A stretch of 64,000 nucleotides of DNA from Mycobacterium sp. E183 (lineage in GTDB: Bacteria; Actinomycetota; Actinomycetes; Mycobacteriales; Mycobacteriaceae). Below the pieces are notes generated by a model. It was not told where the DNA came from. It did no database searches and saw only the letters and a list, made by a program, of their open reading frames with translations. The position numbers and the translations under genes were made by a program. Below, one piece after another: positions 7,585 to 17,207 of this stretch. Location of the stretch: contig NZ_LZJN01000204.1 of the NCBI RefSeq assembly GCF_001667735.1, forward strand, positions 87,669-151,668, read 5' to 3'. Every line of letters begins with the position of its first letter. Position 1 is the first letter of the stretch.

Positions 7585-8963
7585 TAGTACAGATCCAGCA
7601 GAGCGTTCTCGACCACTTCCGGCAGCCCGGGATGAATCCAGTACTGCCCGCGGGCCATCTGCGGGGCGGTCAGCCCGAAGCTCATCGCCTGGATCAGCGG
7701 CTGGATGATCGATGACGCCTGGGGACCCATGATGTGCGCGCCCAGCAGCCGCCCGGTTCTTCGCTCGGCGATTAGCTTGACAATCCCGGTGGTGTCCTCC
7801 ATGGCCCAACCGTAGGCGACGTCACCGTAGTCGTGTATAGCGACGGATACGTCGAATCCCTTTGCCATTGCCTGATTTTCGGTCAGGCCGACGGCCGCCA
7901 GCTGGGGATCGGTGAATACCGCCGACGGCACGTAGCGGTGATCCGTGGTGACCATCGCATCGGTGTCGTCCCAGTCGCGGAGGATGTTGTGCCCCGCGAC
8001 ACGGGCCTCGTGATTGGCGACGTGCTTGAGCTGGTACGGCGAGGAGACATCGCCGAGAGCGAAAACCCCACGGGCGGAGGTGCGTTGGTATTCGTCGACC
8101 ACCACCCGGCCATTCTCGACGTCGACGCCGGCCTGTTCGGCATCCAGCAGGTCGGCGTTGGGCACGCGCCCGGTCGCGACCAGGAGCAGGTCCGCGTTAA
8201 GGGTCGATCCGTCGTCCAGTTGCAGGGCGACGCCGGAATCGTGGCTGGTGCCGCCCACGACGTTGCGGTGGGTGCGAAGTTCCCATTTGGCCGCCGCGAT
8301 GCGGGTGAAGCGTTTGCAGAGGGTGTCGTCACAGTGTCGAAGCATCGAGCTGCCGCGGATGACCAACGTCACGCGCACGCCGAGGGCGGAGAAGACATGC
8401 GCGAATTCCGCTGCCACGAAGCCACTCCCGACGATCACCAGGTGTTCGGGCAACTCCGGGATCCGCATGATCGTGTCGCTGGTGTGGTAGGCGACGCCGC
8501 AGTCGAGGATCGCCGGCGGGATGACCGGCCGCGACCCCGCCGCGATCACCACCTGGTCGGCGGTGAACTCCTCACCGGCGTCGGTGCGCAACAGGTAGCG
8601 TCCGTCGGGCTGGACCGGCCCGAATCGGGCGTGCCGGCTGTACAAGTCGACGTTGGGCGACGCGCGGCGATAGTCTTCCCCGCTCATCGAGATCGGATCG
8701 ATGCGCCCGAAGATGCGCGAGACGATGTCGTCCCAGCGCACCCGGTCGACGTGCGCGTCGACCCCGTAGCGCGCGGCGTCCCGGATCGTCGTGGCGACCT
8801 CGGCGGCGTAGACGAACATCTTGGTCGGGATGCAGCCGACGTTGAGGCAGGTGCCGCCGAACGTGCCGTGCTCGCAGAGCGCAACTCGTTTACCGTTGAA
8901 GCGATCGTCGAGAAGGCTGTTGCCCGAGCCGCTTCCGATGATCGCGATGTCGTAGGTCTCCAC
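7584..8963 (-). CDS. mtr: mycothione reductase
   Basis: NADPH-dependent flavoenzyme that reduces mycothione (oxidised mycothiol) and so maintains the actinobacterial thiol pool. The 459 residues match the M. tuberculosis Mtr length. FAD-binding GSGSGN is at 10-15, the redox pair C39/C44 lies in GGTCLNVGC, a second GxGxxA (IVGSGFVAAEFA) binds NADPH, and the C-terminal dimer domain ends with YWIHPGLPE holding the His-Glu catalytic pair. I used GTG 8963 (VETYDIAIIG); the longer open frame to 9164 overlaps the lipase gene. It follows that gene by 4 nt, so the two are co-transcribed. The stop TAG abuts the hairpin repeat. Confidence 0.95.
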   Translation of the reverse strand: METYDIAIIGSGSGNSLLDDRFNGKRVALCEHGTFGGTCLNVGCIPTKMFVYAAEVATTIRDAARYGVDAHVDRVRWDDIVSRIFGRIDPISMSGEDYRRASPNVDLYSRHARFGPVQPDGRYLLRTDAGEEFTADQVVIAAGSRPVIPPAILDCGVAYHTSDTIMRIPELPEHLVIVGSGFVAAEFAHVFSALGVRVTLVIRGSSMLRHCDDTLCKRFTRIAAAKWELRTHRNVVGGTSHDSGVALQLDDGSTLNADLLLVATGRVPNADLLDAEQAGVDVENGRVVVDEYQRTSARGVFALGDVSSPYQLKHVANHEARVAGHNILRDWDDTDAMVTTDHRYVPSAVFTDPQLAAVGLTENQAMAKGFDVSVAIHDYGDVAYGWAMEDTTGIVKLIAERRTGRLLGAHIMGPQASSIIQPLIQAMSFGLTAPQMARGQYWIHPGLPEVVENALLDLY

Positions 8964-8967
8964 CCCG

Positions 8968-9978
8968 TCACCCCTTCTTCGAAGACGTGCGGTCGGCGTT
9001 GAGGTAGTGGTCCAGCCAGCGGTCGAGCTGGCGATAGGCCGCCTGCCGCGGCTGCGGCAGCGACAGGAAAACGTCGTGTTTGGCGTCGTCGATCGGAACG
9101 ATGGTGCTGTGGTTCCCGATGCAGCCGGCCCGTCGGGCGATCTGGGTGACGTCGAGAACCGCATCGCCGCGTTGCATGGACGCCGCGTCGCTGGTTTCTC
9201 GCACAGTGTGATCCGAACGCAGGATCAGGTTGGGCACCCCGACGTCCAGTCCGCGGTGCAGCCGGGCGTGGCCGCGGCGAATGGCGTGCAGCCAGCCGAG
9301 GGTGATGGGGAAGCCGCCCACCGGTTTCCACTGCAGGTTGTAGTCGAACTCGCCGTGGTAGTCGCGGTGCAGCGTGGTGCCGTAGCCGCCCTCGGTCGGC
9401 GTCCGGACCACCCCCTTGGACCGAACCCGGGACAGGCCCGCGATCAGCGTCGAGGTCACGGAGTGGCGCAGGACCGCCGGGCCGTGCAGATCCAGGAACG
9501 GGCTGTTGAGCACCAAACCCCCGATGCCGGCGTGCGCCGCCGCATCGCGCCGGCGAAGCCGGTCCAGCCACAACGACACGATGAGCCCGCCGGAGGAATG
9601 GCCGTACACCAGGACCTTGGCGGGCCGGTCTTGGTCGCGAATGGCCGCCAGCGCGTGTTCCAGCTCGGCGTCGTAGTCGTCGAGGTTGGTGATGAAGTGG
9701 GGCGTCTGACCGTCGCGGCGTGAACGGCCGCACTTCTGGAGGTCCAGCGCGTAGAAGGCGAAGCCGCGATCGGCGAAGTGATCGGCCAGCGCGGTGTTGA
9801 AGAAGTAGTCGGTGTAGCCGTGCACGGCGAGCACCGCGTGGCCGGTCCCCGAGGGGCCGGTGGGCTCGCCGCGCCGGATCAGCGTCGCGACGATCTCGCC
9901 CTCGCCGACCGGGTCGGGCCCGAGGGGGATGGTGCGCTGCCAATAACCGGGCAGGACGTCGGGCACCCAGCCAGTCAC
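8968..9978 (-). CDS. alpha/beta-hydrolase (lysophospholipase-like; Rv2854 type)
   Basis: A 336-residue serine hydrolase. The nucleophile elbow GHSSGG puts Ser128 as nucleophile, HGYTDYFF forms the oxyanion region, and DDAKHDVFLSLP supplies the catalytic His near residue 300. No signal peptide is visible, so it should be cytoplasmic. The substrate is unknown; the fold resembles monoacylglycerol or lysophospholipases. GTG start at 9978, with mtr 4 nt downstream. Its pairing with mtr is conserved in mycobacteria as I recall, but a functional connection is not established. Confidence 0.8.
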   Translation of the reverse strand: MTGWVPDVLPGYWQRTIPLGPDPVGEGEIVATLIRRGEPTGPSGTGHAVLAVHGYTDYFFNTALADHFADRGFAFYALDLQKCGRSRRDGQTPHFITNLDDYDAELEHALAAIRDQDRPAKVLVYGHSSGGLIVSLWLDRLRRRDAAAHAGIGGLVLNSPFLDLHGPAVLRHSVTSTLIAGLSRVRSKGVVRTPTEGGYGTTLHRDYHGEFDYNLQWKPVGGFPITLGWLHAIRRGHARLHRGLDVGVPNLILRSDHTVRETSDAASMQRGDAVLDVTQIARRAGCIGNHSTIVPIDDAKHDVFLSLPQPRQAAYRQLDRWLDHYLNADRTSSKKG

Positions 9979-10088
9979 GAGGCCAGCTTAGAGGTTTTGC
10001 TGGTCGCCGGGAGCCGCACGCCGTTCGCGCCCGGTTGTCCTCGGGATAGCCTGGGGACCGGCGCAGTCGAGGGAAGGACCAGGAGCAG

Positions 10089-11591
10089 TTGTCGTCGCTA
10101 GCCCGAACCGCACGGACTGACGTCGTGCTGGTGGGCGCGGGCATCATGAGCGCGACGCTCGGTGCGTTGCTGCGCCGGCTGCAGCCGGACTGGTCGATGA
10201 CCATTGTCGAACGGCTGGACGCCGTCGCCGCGGAGAGCAGCAGTCCCTGGAACAACGCCGGCACGGGGCACTCGGCGCTGTGCGAGCTCAACTACACGCC
10301 GCAAAATCCCGATGGCTCGATCGACATCACCAAAGCGGTGCGGATCAACGAGCAGTTCCAGGTGACCCGGCAATTCTGGGCCTACGCCGTAGAAAACGGG
10401 ATCCTGACCGATACCGGCTTCTGCAACCCGATCCCTCACGTGAGTTTCGTGCGCGGGGCGCAGCGCGTCGAGTTCTTACGCCGTCGGCAACGGGCGTTGG
10501 CTGCCAACCCGCTGTTCGCGGGCACCGAATTCATCGACGACGCCGACGAGTTCGCCCGCCGGCTGCCGTTCATGGCCGCCAAGCGCGGCTTCGCCGAACC
10601 GACCGCGCTCAACTGGGCCCCCCACGGCACCGACGTCGACTTCGGCGCGCTGGCCCGCCAGCTCATCGGCTACTGCGTGCAGGACGGGGCGAGCGCGCTG
10701 TTCGGCCACGAGGTCCGCGATCTGACCCGGCAATCGGACGGCAGCTGGACGCTGCTGGTTCGCAATCGCCGCACCGGCGAAAAGCACCGGCTGAACGCCA
10801 AATTCGTCTTCGTCGGCGCCGGTGGCGACACGCTGCCGTTGCTGCAGAAGTCCGGCATCAAGGAGGTCAGGGGCTTCGCCGGGTTCCCGATCGGCGGCCG
10901 GTTCCTGCGCACCGACAATCCGGCGCTCACCGCCGCCCACCGGGCCAAGGTGTACGGGGTTCCGGCGCCGGGGGCCCCACCGCTCGGCGCGCTGCACCTG
11001 GACCTGCGGTTCGTCAACGGGAAGTCATGGTTGGTGTTCGGGCCGTACGCGGGGTGGTCACCGAAGTTCTTGAAACACGGCCGCCTGTCCGACCTGCCGC
11101 GCTCGGTGAAACCGGACAACGCTCTGTCCATGCTCGGGGTCGGCCTCACCCAGCTGACGCTGGTCAACTACCTGCTCGGCCAACTGCGGCTGTCCGAACC
11201 CGACCGCATCGCCACCCTGCGCGAATTCGCTGCCAGCGCAGTCGATTCCGACTGGGAGCTGACGGTCGCCGGTCAGCGGGTACAAGTGATCCGGCGGGAC
11301 AGACGCAAGGGGGGCGTGCTGGACTTCAGCACCACCGTGCTGGCCGCCGCCGACGGCAGCATCGCGGGACTGCTGGGAGGTTCGCCTGGGGCGTCGACGG
11401 CCGTGTCCGCCATGCTCGAGGTGCTCGCGCGGTGCTTCGCCGGCCGCTACGGCTCCTGGCTGCCGAGGCTCAAGGAGATGGTGCCGTCGCTGGGCGTCGA
11501 GCTTTCCCGCGAGCCGGCGTTGTACGACGAGGTGTGGTGCTGGAGCACCGAGGTGCTGCGGTTGAGGTCCGATTCGGGGGTCCGGTCATGA
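10089..11591 (+). CDS. mqo: malate:quinone oxidoreductase
   Basis: FAD enzyme that oxidises L-malate to oxaloacetate and passes electrons to the menaquinone pool, a membrane-associated alternative to soluble malate dehydrogenase. The 500-residue product has VGAGIMSATLG (about 15-25) for FAD, the family stretch SSSPWNNAGTGHSALCELNY, FVFVGAGGDTLPLL, and GLLGGSPGASTA near the C-terminus. The start is TTG at 10089, with GGAAGG upstream at 10072-10077; no ATG or GTG fits the conserved N-terminus. A TAGCCT element at 10047-10052 may be its -10. The next gene overlaps its stop. Confidence 0.95.
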   Translation: MSSLARTARTDVVLVGAGIMSATLGALLRRLQPDWSMTIVERLDAVAAESSSPWNNAGTGHSALCELNYTPQNPDGSIDITKAVRINEQFQVTRQFWAYAVENGILTDTGFCNPIPHVSFVRGAQRVEFLRRRQRALAANPLFAGTEFIDDADEFARRLPFMAAKRGFAEPTALNWAPHGTDVDFGALARQLIGYCVQDGASALFGHEVRDLTRQSDGSWTLLVRNRRTGEKHRLNAKFVFVGAGGDTLPLLQKSGIKEVRGFAGFPIGGRFLRTDNPALTAAHRAKVYGVPAPGAPPLGALHLDLRFVNGKSWLVFGPYAGWSPKFLKHGRLSDLPRSVKPDNALSMLGVGLTQLTLVNYLLGQLRLSEPDRIATLREFAASAVDSDWELTVAGQRVQVIRRDRRKGGVLDFSTTVLAAADGSIAGLLGGSPGASTAVSAMLEVLARCFAGRYGSWLPRLKEMVPSLGVELSREPALYDEVWCWSTEVLRLRSDSGVRS

Positions 11592-12115
11592 GTGAAGCGT
11601 TGCGTCGGTCCTGGGCCAAAGACCTTGGCGCCCGTACCCTTTACGAGCTGCTGAAGCTGCGAGTCGAGGTGTTCGTGGTGGAGCAGGCCTGCCCGTACCC
11701 GGAGCTGGACGGGCGCGACCTGCTCGCCGAAACCCGGCACTTCTGGCTGGAGACCCCCGAGGGCGAGGTGATCTGCACGCTGCGGTTGATGGAGGAACAT
11801 GCCGGCGGCCAGAAGTCGTTCCGGATCGGCCGGTTGTGCACCAAACGCAGCGCGCGCGGGCAGGGCCACACCACCCGGCTGCTGCGCGCCGCCCTGGCCG
11901 AGGTGGGCGACTACCCGTGCCGGATCGACGCGCAGACATACCTGGCCGACATGTACGCCCAACACGGATTCGTCCGCGCGGGTGAGGATTTCGTCGACGA
12001 CGGCATTCCCCACGTGCCGATGCTCAAGCCTTCGCGACCAGCTCCGCCCCAGGCGGACATCCCGCCCGCGACGTCGTCGGGCGGGCCCGGCTCGGGCCTC
12101 ACGGAGCTAGCGTGA
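11588..12115 (+). CDS. GNAT N-acetyltransferase, ElaA type
   Basis: A 175-residue acetyltransferase of the ElaA/GNAT group. The family's N-terminal RVEVFVVEQACPYPELDGRD and the acetyl-CoA region RIGRLCTKRSARGQGHTTRL (R/Q-x-x-G-x-G/A type) are visible. Its ATG overlaps the mqo stop (ATGA) and its own stop overlaps the next GTG, so mqo, this gene and the chelatase are translationally linked. The acceptor substrate is unknown. The last 25 residues are Pro/Ser-rich and poorly conserved. Confidence 0.82.
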   Translation: MSEALRRSWAKDLGARTLYELLKLRVEVFVVEQACPYPELDGRDLLAETRHFWLETPEGEVICTLRLMEEHAGGQKSFRIGRLCTKRSARGQGHTTRLLRAALAEVGDYPCRIDAQTYLADMYAQHGFVRAGEDFVDDGIPHVPMLKPSRPAPPQADIPPATSSGGPGSGLTELA

Positions 12116-13947
12116 AGCCGTATCCGTTCAGCGCGATCGTCGGGCACGAGCAGCTGCGCCTCGCGCTGCTGCTGTGCGCCGTGCGCCCGGAGATCGGCGG
12201 TGCGCTGATCCGGGGCGAGAAGGGCACGGCGAAGTCGACGGCCGTGCGTGGCCTGGCCGCGCTGCTGTCGGCCGCGACCAACGGCGACGGGGCCGGCCTC
12301 GTCGAAATGCCCCTCGGCGCAACCGAAGACCGGGTGGTCGGCTCGCTGGACCTGCAGCGGGTGCTGCGCGACGGCGAGCACGCATTTTCACCGGGGCTGC
12401 TGGCTCGCGCGCACGGCGGCGTGCTCTACGTCGACGAGGTCAACCTGCTCCACGACCATCTGGTGGACGTGCTGCTCGACGCCGCGGCGATGGGCCGGGT
12501 GCACATCGAACGCGACGGCATCTCCCATTCGCACGAGGCCCGGTTCGTGCTCATCGGCACCATGAACCCGGAGGAGGGCGAACTGCGTCCGCAGCTGCTG
12601 GACCGGTTCGGTCTCACCGTCGACGTGCACGCGTCGCGCGATGTCGACGTCCGCGTGGAGGTGGTCCGGCAGCGCATGGCCTACGAGGCGGACCCCGACG
12701 CGTTCGTCGAGCGATACGCCGACGCCGAGGCGGAACTGGCCCGGCGCATCGCGGACGCGCGCGCGCTGGTCGGCGAGGTGGTGCTGCCGGACAACGAATT
12801 ACGGCGCATCGCAGCGGTGTGCGCCGCGTTCGACGTCGACGGGATGCGCGCCGATCTGGTGGTGGCCCGCACCGCCGCCGCACACGCCGCGTGGCGGGGA
12901 GCCAAGGCCGTCGAGGAGCAGGACGTCCGGGTGGCCGCCGAGCTGGCGTTGCCGCATCGGCGCCGCCGCGACCCGTTCGACGATCCGGGCATCGACCGCG
13001 ACCAGCTCGATCAGGCGCTGGCGCAAGCCGGTGACGATGAGCCCGAGCCGGACCCCGACCCGCCGGGCGGCGGGCAGTCCGCGGAAGGCGCTGCGGAGCA
13101 ACCAAATTCATCGGCGGCCCAGAAGCCGCAACCGCCGCGCCCCAGCGCGCCGCCGTCGAAAACCTTTCGCGCCCGGGCGTTGACGGTGCCCGGGGTTGGC
13201 GACGGCGCGCCCGGGCGCCGGTCGCGGGCGCGCAACGCCACCGGCAGCGTGATCGCGGCCGCCGACGGCGGCGACACGAACTCCGGCGCGCACGGCCTAC
13301 ACCTCTTCGCCACCCTGCTCTCGGCCGCCGAGCGGGCCGGCGCCGGGCCGTTGCGCCCGGGCCCGGACGACGTGCGACGGGCGATCCGCGAGGGGCGCGA
13401 AGGCAACCTGGTCATCTTCGTCGTGGACGCCTCGGGTTCGATGGCGGCGCGCGACCGCATGGCCGCGGTCAGCGGGGCGACGTTGTCGCTGCTGCGCGAT
13501 GCCTACCAGCGCCGCGACAAGGTCGCCGTGATCACGTTTCGCCAGCACGAGGCGCGGCTGCTGCTGCCGCCCACCTCGTCGGCGCACATCGCCGGCCGGC
13601 GGCTGGCCCGATTCGACACCGGCGGCAAGACCCCGTTGGCCGAAGGCCTGCTCGCGGCGCGCGAATTGATCGTTCGGGAGAAGGCGCGTGATCGGGCCCG
13701 GCGGTCCCTGGTGGTGGTGCTCACGGACGGCCGGGCCACGGCCGGACCGGACCCGTTGGGCCGCAGCCGGGCGGCGGCCGCCCGCCTGGTGGCCGAGGGC
13801 GCCGCCGCGGTGGTCGTGGACTGCGAAACGTCTTATGTGCGACTGGGCTTGGCCGAGCGGCTGGCCCGCCAGCTGGGCGCGCCGGCCGTGCGCCTCGAAC
13901 AGCTGCACGCGGACTCCCTGACGCGCGCCGTGCGAAACGCGGCCTGA
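12112..13947 (+). CDS. magnesium/cobalt chelatase-like AAA+ and VWA fusion (ChlI/ChlD type)
   Basis: A 611-residue fusion of an AAA+ ATPase (1-300) and a von Willebrand A domain (about 430-610). Walker A is GEKGTAKST (35-43); YVDEVNLL is Walker B; the sensor region GTMNPEEGELRPQLLDRFG matches magnesium chelatase subunit I. A Pro/Ala-rich acidic linker (300-400) precedes the MIDAS motif DASGS near residue 439. Position before cobO and cobB suggests a part in cobalt insertion during B12 synthesis, with CobN elsewhere, but that is inference. GTG start at 12112 overlaps the GNAT stop. Confidence 0.88.
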   Translation: MKPYPFSAIVGHEQLRLALLLCAVRPEIGGALIRGEKGTAKSTAVRGLAALLSAATNGDGAGLVEMPLGATEDRVVGSLDLQRVLRDGEHAFSPGLLARAHGGVLYVDEVNLLHDHLVDVLLDAAAMGRVHIERDGISHSHEARFVLIGTMNPEEGELRPQLLDRFGLTVDVHASRDVDVRVEVVRQRMAYEADPDAFVERYADAEAELARRIADARALVGEVVLPDNELRRIAAVCAAFDVDGMRADLVVARTAAAHAAWRGAKAVEEQDVRVAAELALPHRRRRDPFDDPGIDRDQLDQALAQAGDDEPEPDPDPPGGGQSAEGAAEQPNSSAAQKPQPPRPSAPPSKTFRARALTVPGVGDGAPGRRSRARNATGSVIAAADGGDTNSGAHGLHLFATLLSAAERAGAGPLRPGPDDVRRAIREGREGNLVIFVVDASGSMAARDRMAAVSGATLSLLRDAYQRRDKVAVITFRQHEARLLLPPTSSAHIAGRRLARFDTGGKTPLAEGLLAARELIVREKARDRARRSLVVVLTDGRATAGPDPLGRSRAAAARLVAEGAAAVVVDCETSYVRLGLAERLARQLGAPAVRLEQLHADSLTRAVRNAA

Positions 13948-13962
13948 GAAAGGTAACCGCTG

Positions 13963-14577
13963 ATGCCACAAGGCCGACCGGTCCAGGTGCCCGACGACGG
14001 GCTGAGCACCAGGGCCCGGCGCAACACCCCGGTCTTGGCGGTGCACACCGGCCCGGGCAAGGGCAAGTCGACCGCGGCGTTCGGAATGGCGTTGCGCGCG
14101 TGGAACGCCGGGCTCTCCGTGGCCGTGTTCCAGTTCGTCAAGAGCGCCAAGTGGAAGGTGGGCGAGGAGGCCGCGTTCGCCCAACTCGGTCAGGTGCACC
14201 AGCAGCACAACGTCGGTGGGCCCGTCGAATGGCACAAGATGGGCGCGGGGTGGTCGTGGTCCCGCAAGGCGGGCAGCGAGCTCGATCACGCGGCGGCCGC
14301 CGCCGACGGGTGGGCGGAGATCGCGCGCCGCCTCGCCGGGCAGCGCCACGACTTCTACGTGCTGGACGAGTTCACCTACCCGCTGAAATGGGGCTGGGTG
14401 GACGTCGACGAGGTGGTGGACACGCTGCTGGCGCGCCCCGGCCATCAGCACGTCGTCATCACCGGTCGCGATGCCCCGGAGCGGTTGATCGAGGCCGCCG
14501 ACCTCGTCACCGAGATGACCAAGGTCAAGCACCCGATGGACGCGGGGCGCAAGGGGCAGAAGGGCGTCGAGTGGTGA
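13963..14577 (+). CDS. cobO: cob(I)yrinic acid a,c-diamide adenosyltransferase
   Basis: ATP:corrinoid adenosyltransferase of the CobA/CobO type, 204 residues, attaching the adenosyl group to the reduced corrin. The P-loop GPGKGKST is at 30-37, followed by FQFVKSAKWKVGEE and the conserved YVLDEFTYPLKWGW. The C-terminus EMTKVKHPMDAGRKGQKGVEW is diagnostic. ATG at 13963 has AGAAAGG about 10 nt upstream; cobB follows with a GTGA overlap. Confidence 0.95.
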   Translation: MPQGRPVQVPDDGLSTRARRNTPVLAVHTGPGKGKSTAAFGMALRAWNAGLSVAVFQFVKSAKWKVGEEAAFAQLGQVHQQHNVGGPVEWHKMGAGWSWSRKAGSELDHAAAAADGWAEIARRLAGQRHDFYVLDEFTYPLKWGWVDVDEVVDTLLARPGHQHVVITGRDAPERLIEAADLVTEMTKVKHPMDAGRKGQKGVEW

Positions 14578-15959
14578 GTGTCCCCGCCGTCGTCGTCGCC
14601 GCTCCGGCGTCGGGCAGCGGAAAGACAACGGTCGCAACGGGTTTGATCGGCGCCCTGCGGCGCGCGGGTCATGTCGTGGCGCCGTTCAAGGTCGGCCCCG
14701 ACTTCATCGACCCCGGCTATCACGGCCTGGCCGCCGGACGTCCCGGCCGCAACCTGGACCCGGTGCTCGTCGGCGAGAACCTCGTCGGCGCGCTGTACGC
14801 GCACGGCGCGGGCGGCGCGGACATCGCGGTTATCGAGGGGGTGATGGGGCTCTTCGACGGGCGGATCGGCCCGGTCTCGACCGGCCCCGCCGAGGGTTCC
14901 ACCGCGCACGTGGCCGGCCTGTTGGGCGCGCCGGTGATCCTGGTCGTCGACGCCCGCGGGCAGAGCCACAGCATCGCGGCACTGCTGCACGGGTTTTCGA
15001 CCTTCGATGTCGCGACGCGGGTCCGCGGCGTGATCCTCAACCGGGTCGGTTCGGCCCGGCACGAACACGTGCTACGGCAGGCCTGCGAGCAGACCGGCGT
15101 CGCGGTGCTGGGGGCCATCCCGCGGGCCGCCGAATTGGAGCTGCCCACAAGGTATCTGGGCCTCGTCACCGCGGTGGAGTACGGGCGGCGTGCGCGGCTT
15201 GCGGTCGAGGCGATGACCGACCTGGTCGCGCGCCACGTCGACCTGGCGGCCGTGGCGGCGGTCGCCGCCGGCCGCGGGGCTTCGGCGTGGGACCCGGCGA
15301 CGGCGGTGGGGGAGGCACCCGGCGGGCGCGCCACCGTGGCGATGGCCGCGGGGAAGGCGTTCACCTTCGCCTACGCCGAGCACGCCGAGCTGCTTTCCGC
15401 CGCCGGCGCCGACGTGGCCGAATTCGATCCGCTCGCTGACCCATTGCCCGACGGCACCGACGCGGTGGTGCTGCCCGGCGGCTTCCCGGAACAGTTCACC
15501 GCCGAACTCTCGGCCAACGAGGTGGTGCGCCGCCAGATCAACGAGCTGGCCGCCGCGGGCGCGCCGATCCACGCCGAATGCGCCGGCCTGATCTACCTGG
15601 CCAGCGAACTCGACGGCCATCCGATGTGCGGCGTGCTGGCGGGGTCGGCGCGGTTCACCCCGCACCTGACGCTGGCCTATCGCGACGCCGTCGCGGTGGC
15701 CGACTCGCCGCTCTACGCCGCCGGACAGCGGGCGGTTGGGCACGAATTTCACCGCACCGCAGTCACTTTCAGCGACAGCTACCAGCCGGCGTGGGTGTAC
15801 CGGGGCAACGACGTGGACGCCGTGCGCGACGGCGTCGTGCACGCCGGCGTGCACGCGTCGTACCTGCACACCCATCCGGCCGCGGCGCCGCAAGCCGTCG
15901 CGCGATTCGTCGCGCACGCGGCCGCCCGCCGCGCCGGGCCCAAAAACAACAGCCACTAG
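14574..15959 (+). CDS. cobB: cobyrinate a,c-diamide synthase
   Basis: Amidates carboxylates a and c of the corrin precursor using glutamine and ATP. The 461-residue product has a dethiobiotin-synthetase-like ATPase domain with PASGSGKTT at 11-19 and KVGPDFIDPGYH, then a type I glutamine amidotransferase domain with the nucleophile C336 in HAECAG and a C-terminal HTHP. GTG at 14574 overlaps the cobO stop. A much longer frame is open upstream but runs antisense-free through cobO and is not coding. In the aerobic pathway this act is usually on hydrogenobyrinate. Confidence 0.94.
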   Translation: MSVPAVVVAAPASGSGKTTVATGLIGALRRAGHVVAPFKVGPDFIDPGYHGLAAGRPGRNLDPVLVGENLVGALYAHGAGGADIAVIEGVMGLFDGRIGPVSTGPAEGSTAHVAGLLGAPVILVVDARGQSHSIAALLHGFSTFDVATRVRGVILNRVGSARHEHVLRQACEQTGVAVLGAIPRAAELELPTRYLGLVTAVEYGRRARLAVEAMTDLVARHVDLAAVAAVAAGRGASAWDPATAVGEAPGGRATVAMAAGKAFTFAYAEHAELLSAAGADVAEFDPLADPLPDGTDAVVLPGGFPEQFTAELSANEVVRRQINELAAAGAPIHAECAGLIYLASELDGHPMCGVLAGSARFTPHLTLAYRDAVAVADSPLYAAGQRAVGHEFHRTAVTFSDSYQPAWVYRGNDVDAVRDGVVHAGVHASYLHTHPAAAPQAVARFVAHAAARRAGPKNNSH

Positions 15960-15962
15960 GCT
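15957..15962 (+). promoter_or_regulatory. candidate -10 element (TAGGCT) for a leaderless cysG transcript
   Basis: TAGGCT starts at the cobB stop codon and ends 6 nt before the cysG GTG, with no ribosome site between. This spacing would put the 5' end at or next to the start codon. Confidence 0.35.
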
Positions 15963-15968
15963 TGCCCG

Positions 15969-17174
15969 GTGACCGAGAACGCCTACCTCGCCGGACTGCG
16001 CCTGGCCGGCAAGAAGGTCGTCGTCGTCGGCGGCGGCTCGGTCGCCCAGCGCCGGCTGCCCCTGCTCATCGCGAGCGGCGCCGACGTCCACGTCATCTCC
16101 CGCAGCGCCACCAGGTCGGTCGAGGCGATGACCGGAATCACGTTGTCCCTGCGGGAATACCGCGACGGTGACCTCGAGGGCGCCTGGTACGCCATCGCCG
16201 CCACCAACGACCCGCACGTGAACGCGGCCGTCGTCGCCGAGGCCGAACGCCGCCACCTGTTCTGCGTTCGCGCCGACATCGCCGTGGAGGGGACAGCGGT
16301 GACGCCGGCGTCCTTTCGTTACGAAGGGTTATCGGTCGGCGTGCTGGCCGGCGGCGAGCACCGCCGCTCCGCCGCGATCCGGTCGGCCATCCGGGAGGCG
16401 CTGCAAACCGGGCTCATCGCCCAGGACAGCGCGGTGAGCTCCGACGTCGTGCGCGGCGGGGTGGCACTCGTCGGCGGCGGCCCGGGTGACCCCGAACTGA
16501 TCACAGTGCGCGGGCGCCGGCTGCTGGCACACGCCGACGTCGTCGTGGCCGATCGGCTGGCGCCGCCGGAGCTGCTGGCCGAGCTGCCGCCCCATGTGGA
16601 GGTCATCGACGCCGCCAAGATCCCGTACGGGCGGGCGATGGCGCAGGACGCCATCAACGACGTCATGATCGAGCGCGCCCGCTCCGGGAAGTTCGTCGTC
16701 CGCCTCAAGGGCGGGGACCCGTTCGTCTTCGCCCGCGGCTACGAGGAAGTGCTGGCGTGCGTCGACGCCGGGATCCCGGTCACCGTCGTGCCAGGTGTGA
16801 CCAGCGCCATAGGAGTGCCGGCCCTCGCCGGCGTTCCGGTCACCCACCGGGCCACAAATCACGAATTCGTGGTGGTCAGCGGCCATCTGGCGCCCGATCA
16901 TCCCGAATCGTTAGTGAATTGGAATGCGTTGGCCGCGATGTCGGGGACCATCGTTTTGCTGATGGCCGTGGAACGCATCGAACTTTTCGCCGACGTGCTG
17001 ATTAAGGGCGGTCGACCTGCGGATACCCCGGTGCTGGTGGTCCAGCATGGGACGACGGCCGATCAGCAGACTTTGCGGGCGACTCTCGCCGACACGCCCG
17101 AAAAGATCCGCGCCGAGGGCATCCGACCTCCCGCGATCATCGTGATCGGGCCGGTGGCCGCTTTCGGGCTTTAA
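15969..17174 (+). CDS. cysG: siroheme synthase (multifunctional CysG type)
   Basis: Makes siroheme for sulphite and nitrite reductases and feeds precorrin-2 to B12 synthesis. The 401 residues comprise an N-terminal NAD-dependent precorrin-2 dehydrogenase/ferrochelatase part (VVVVGGGSVAQRRL, residues 17-30) and a C-terminal uroporphyrinogen-III methyltransferase starting near 165 with VGGGPGDPELITVRG and containing VVRLKGGDPFVFARG. GTG at 15969, 9 nt after cobB, possibly from its own leaderless promoter. Fits the tetrapyrrole theme of the cluster. Confidence 0.94.
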   Translation: MTENAYLAGLRLAGKKVVVVGGGSVAQRRLPLLIASGADVHVISRSATRSVEAMTGITLSLREYRDGDLEGAWYAIAATNDPHVNAAVVAEAERRHLFCVRADIAVEGTAVTPASFRYEGLSVGVLAGGEHRRSAAIRSAIREALQTGLIAQDSAVSSDVVRGGVALVGGGPGDPELITVRGRRLLAHADVVVADRLAPPELLAELPPHVEVIDAAKIPYGRAMAQDAINDVMIERARSGKFVVRLKGGDPFVFARGYEEVLACVDAGIPVTVVPGVTSAIGVPALAGVPVTHRATNHEFVVVSGHLAPDHPESLVNWNALAAMSGTIVLLMAVERIELFADVLIKGGRPADTPVLVVQHGTTADQQTLRATLADTPEKIRAEGIRPPAIIVIGPVAAFGL

Positions 17175-17207
17175 ACGATTCTTAAGATTACTGTAAGGTA
17201 ACCCTTT

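Noticed and set aside
7240..7715. Short frames encoding a repeated Met-Val-Ala-Thr-Arg peptide in the hairpin repeat
   Set aside because: They simply translate the repeat; stop positions and ribosome sites do not fit a gene.
17175..17207. IdeR-type iron box before efpA
   Set aside because: The AAGGTAACCCTT palindrome is too short and departs from the 19-bp consensus at most positions.
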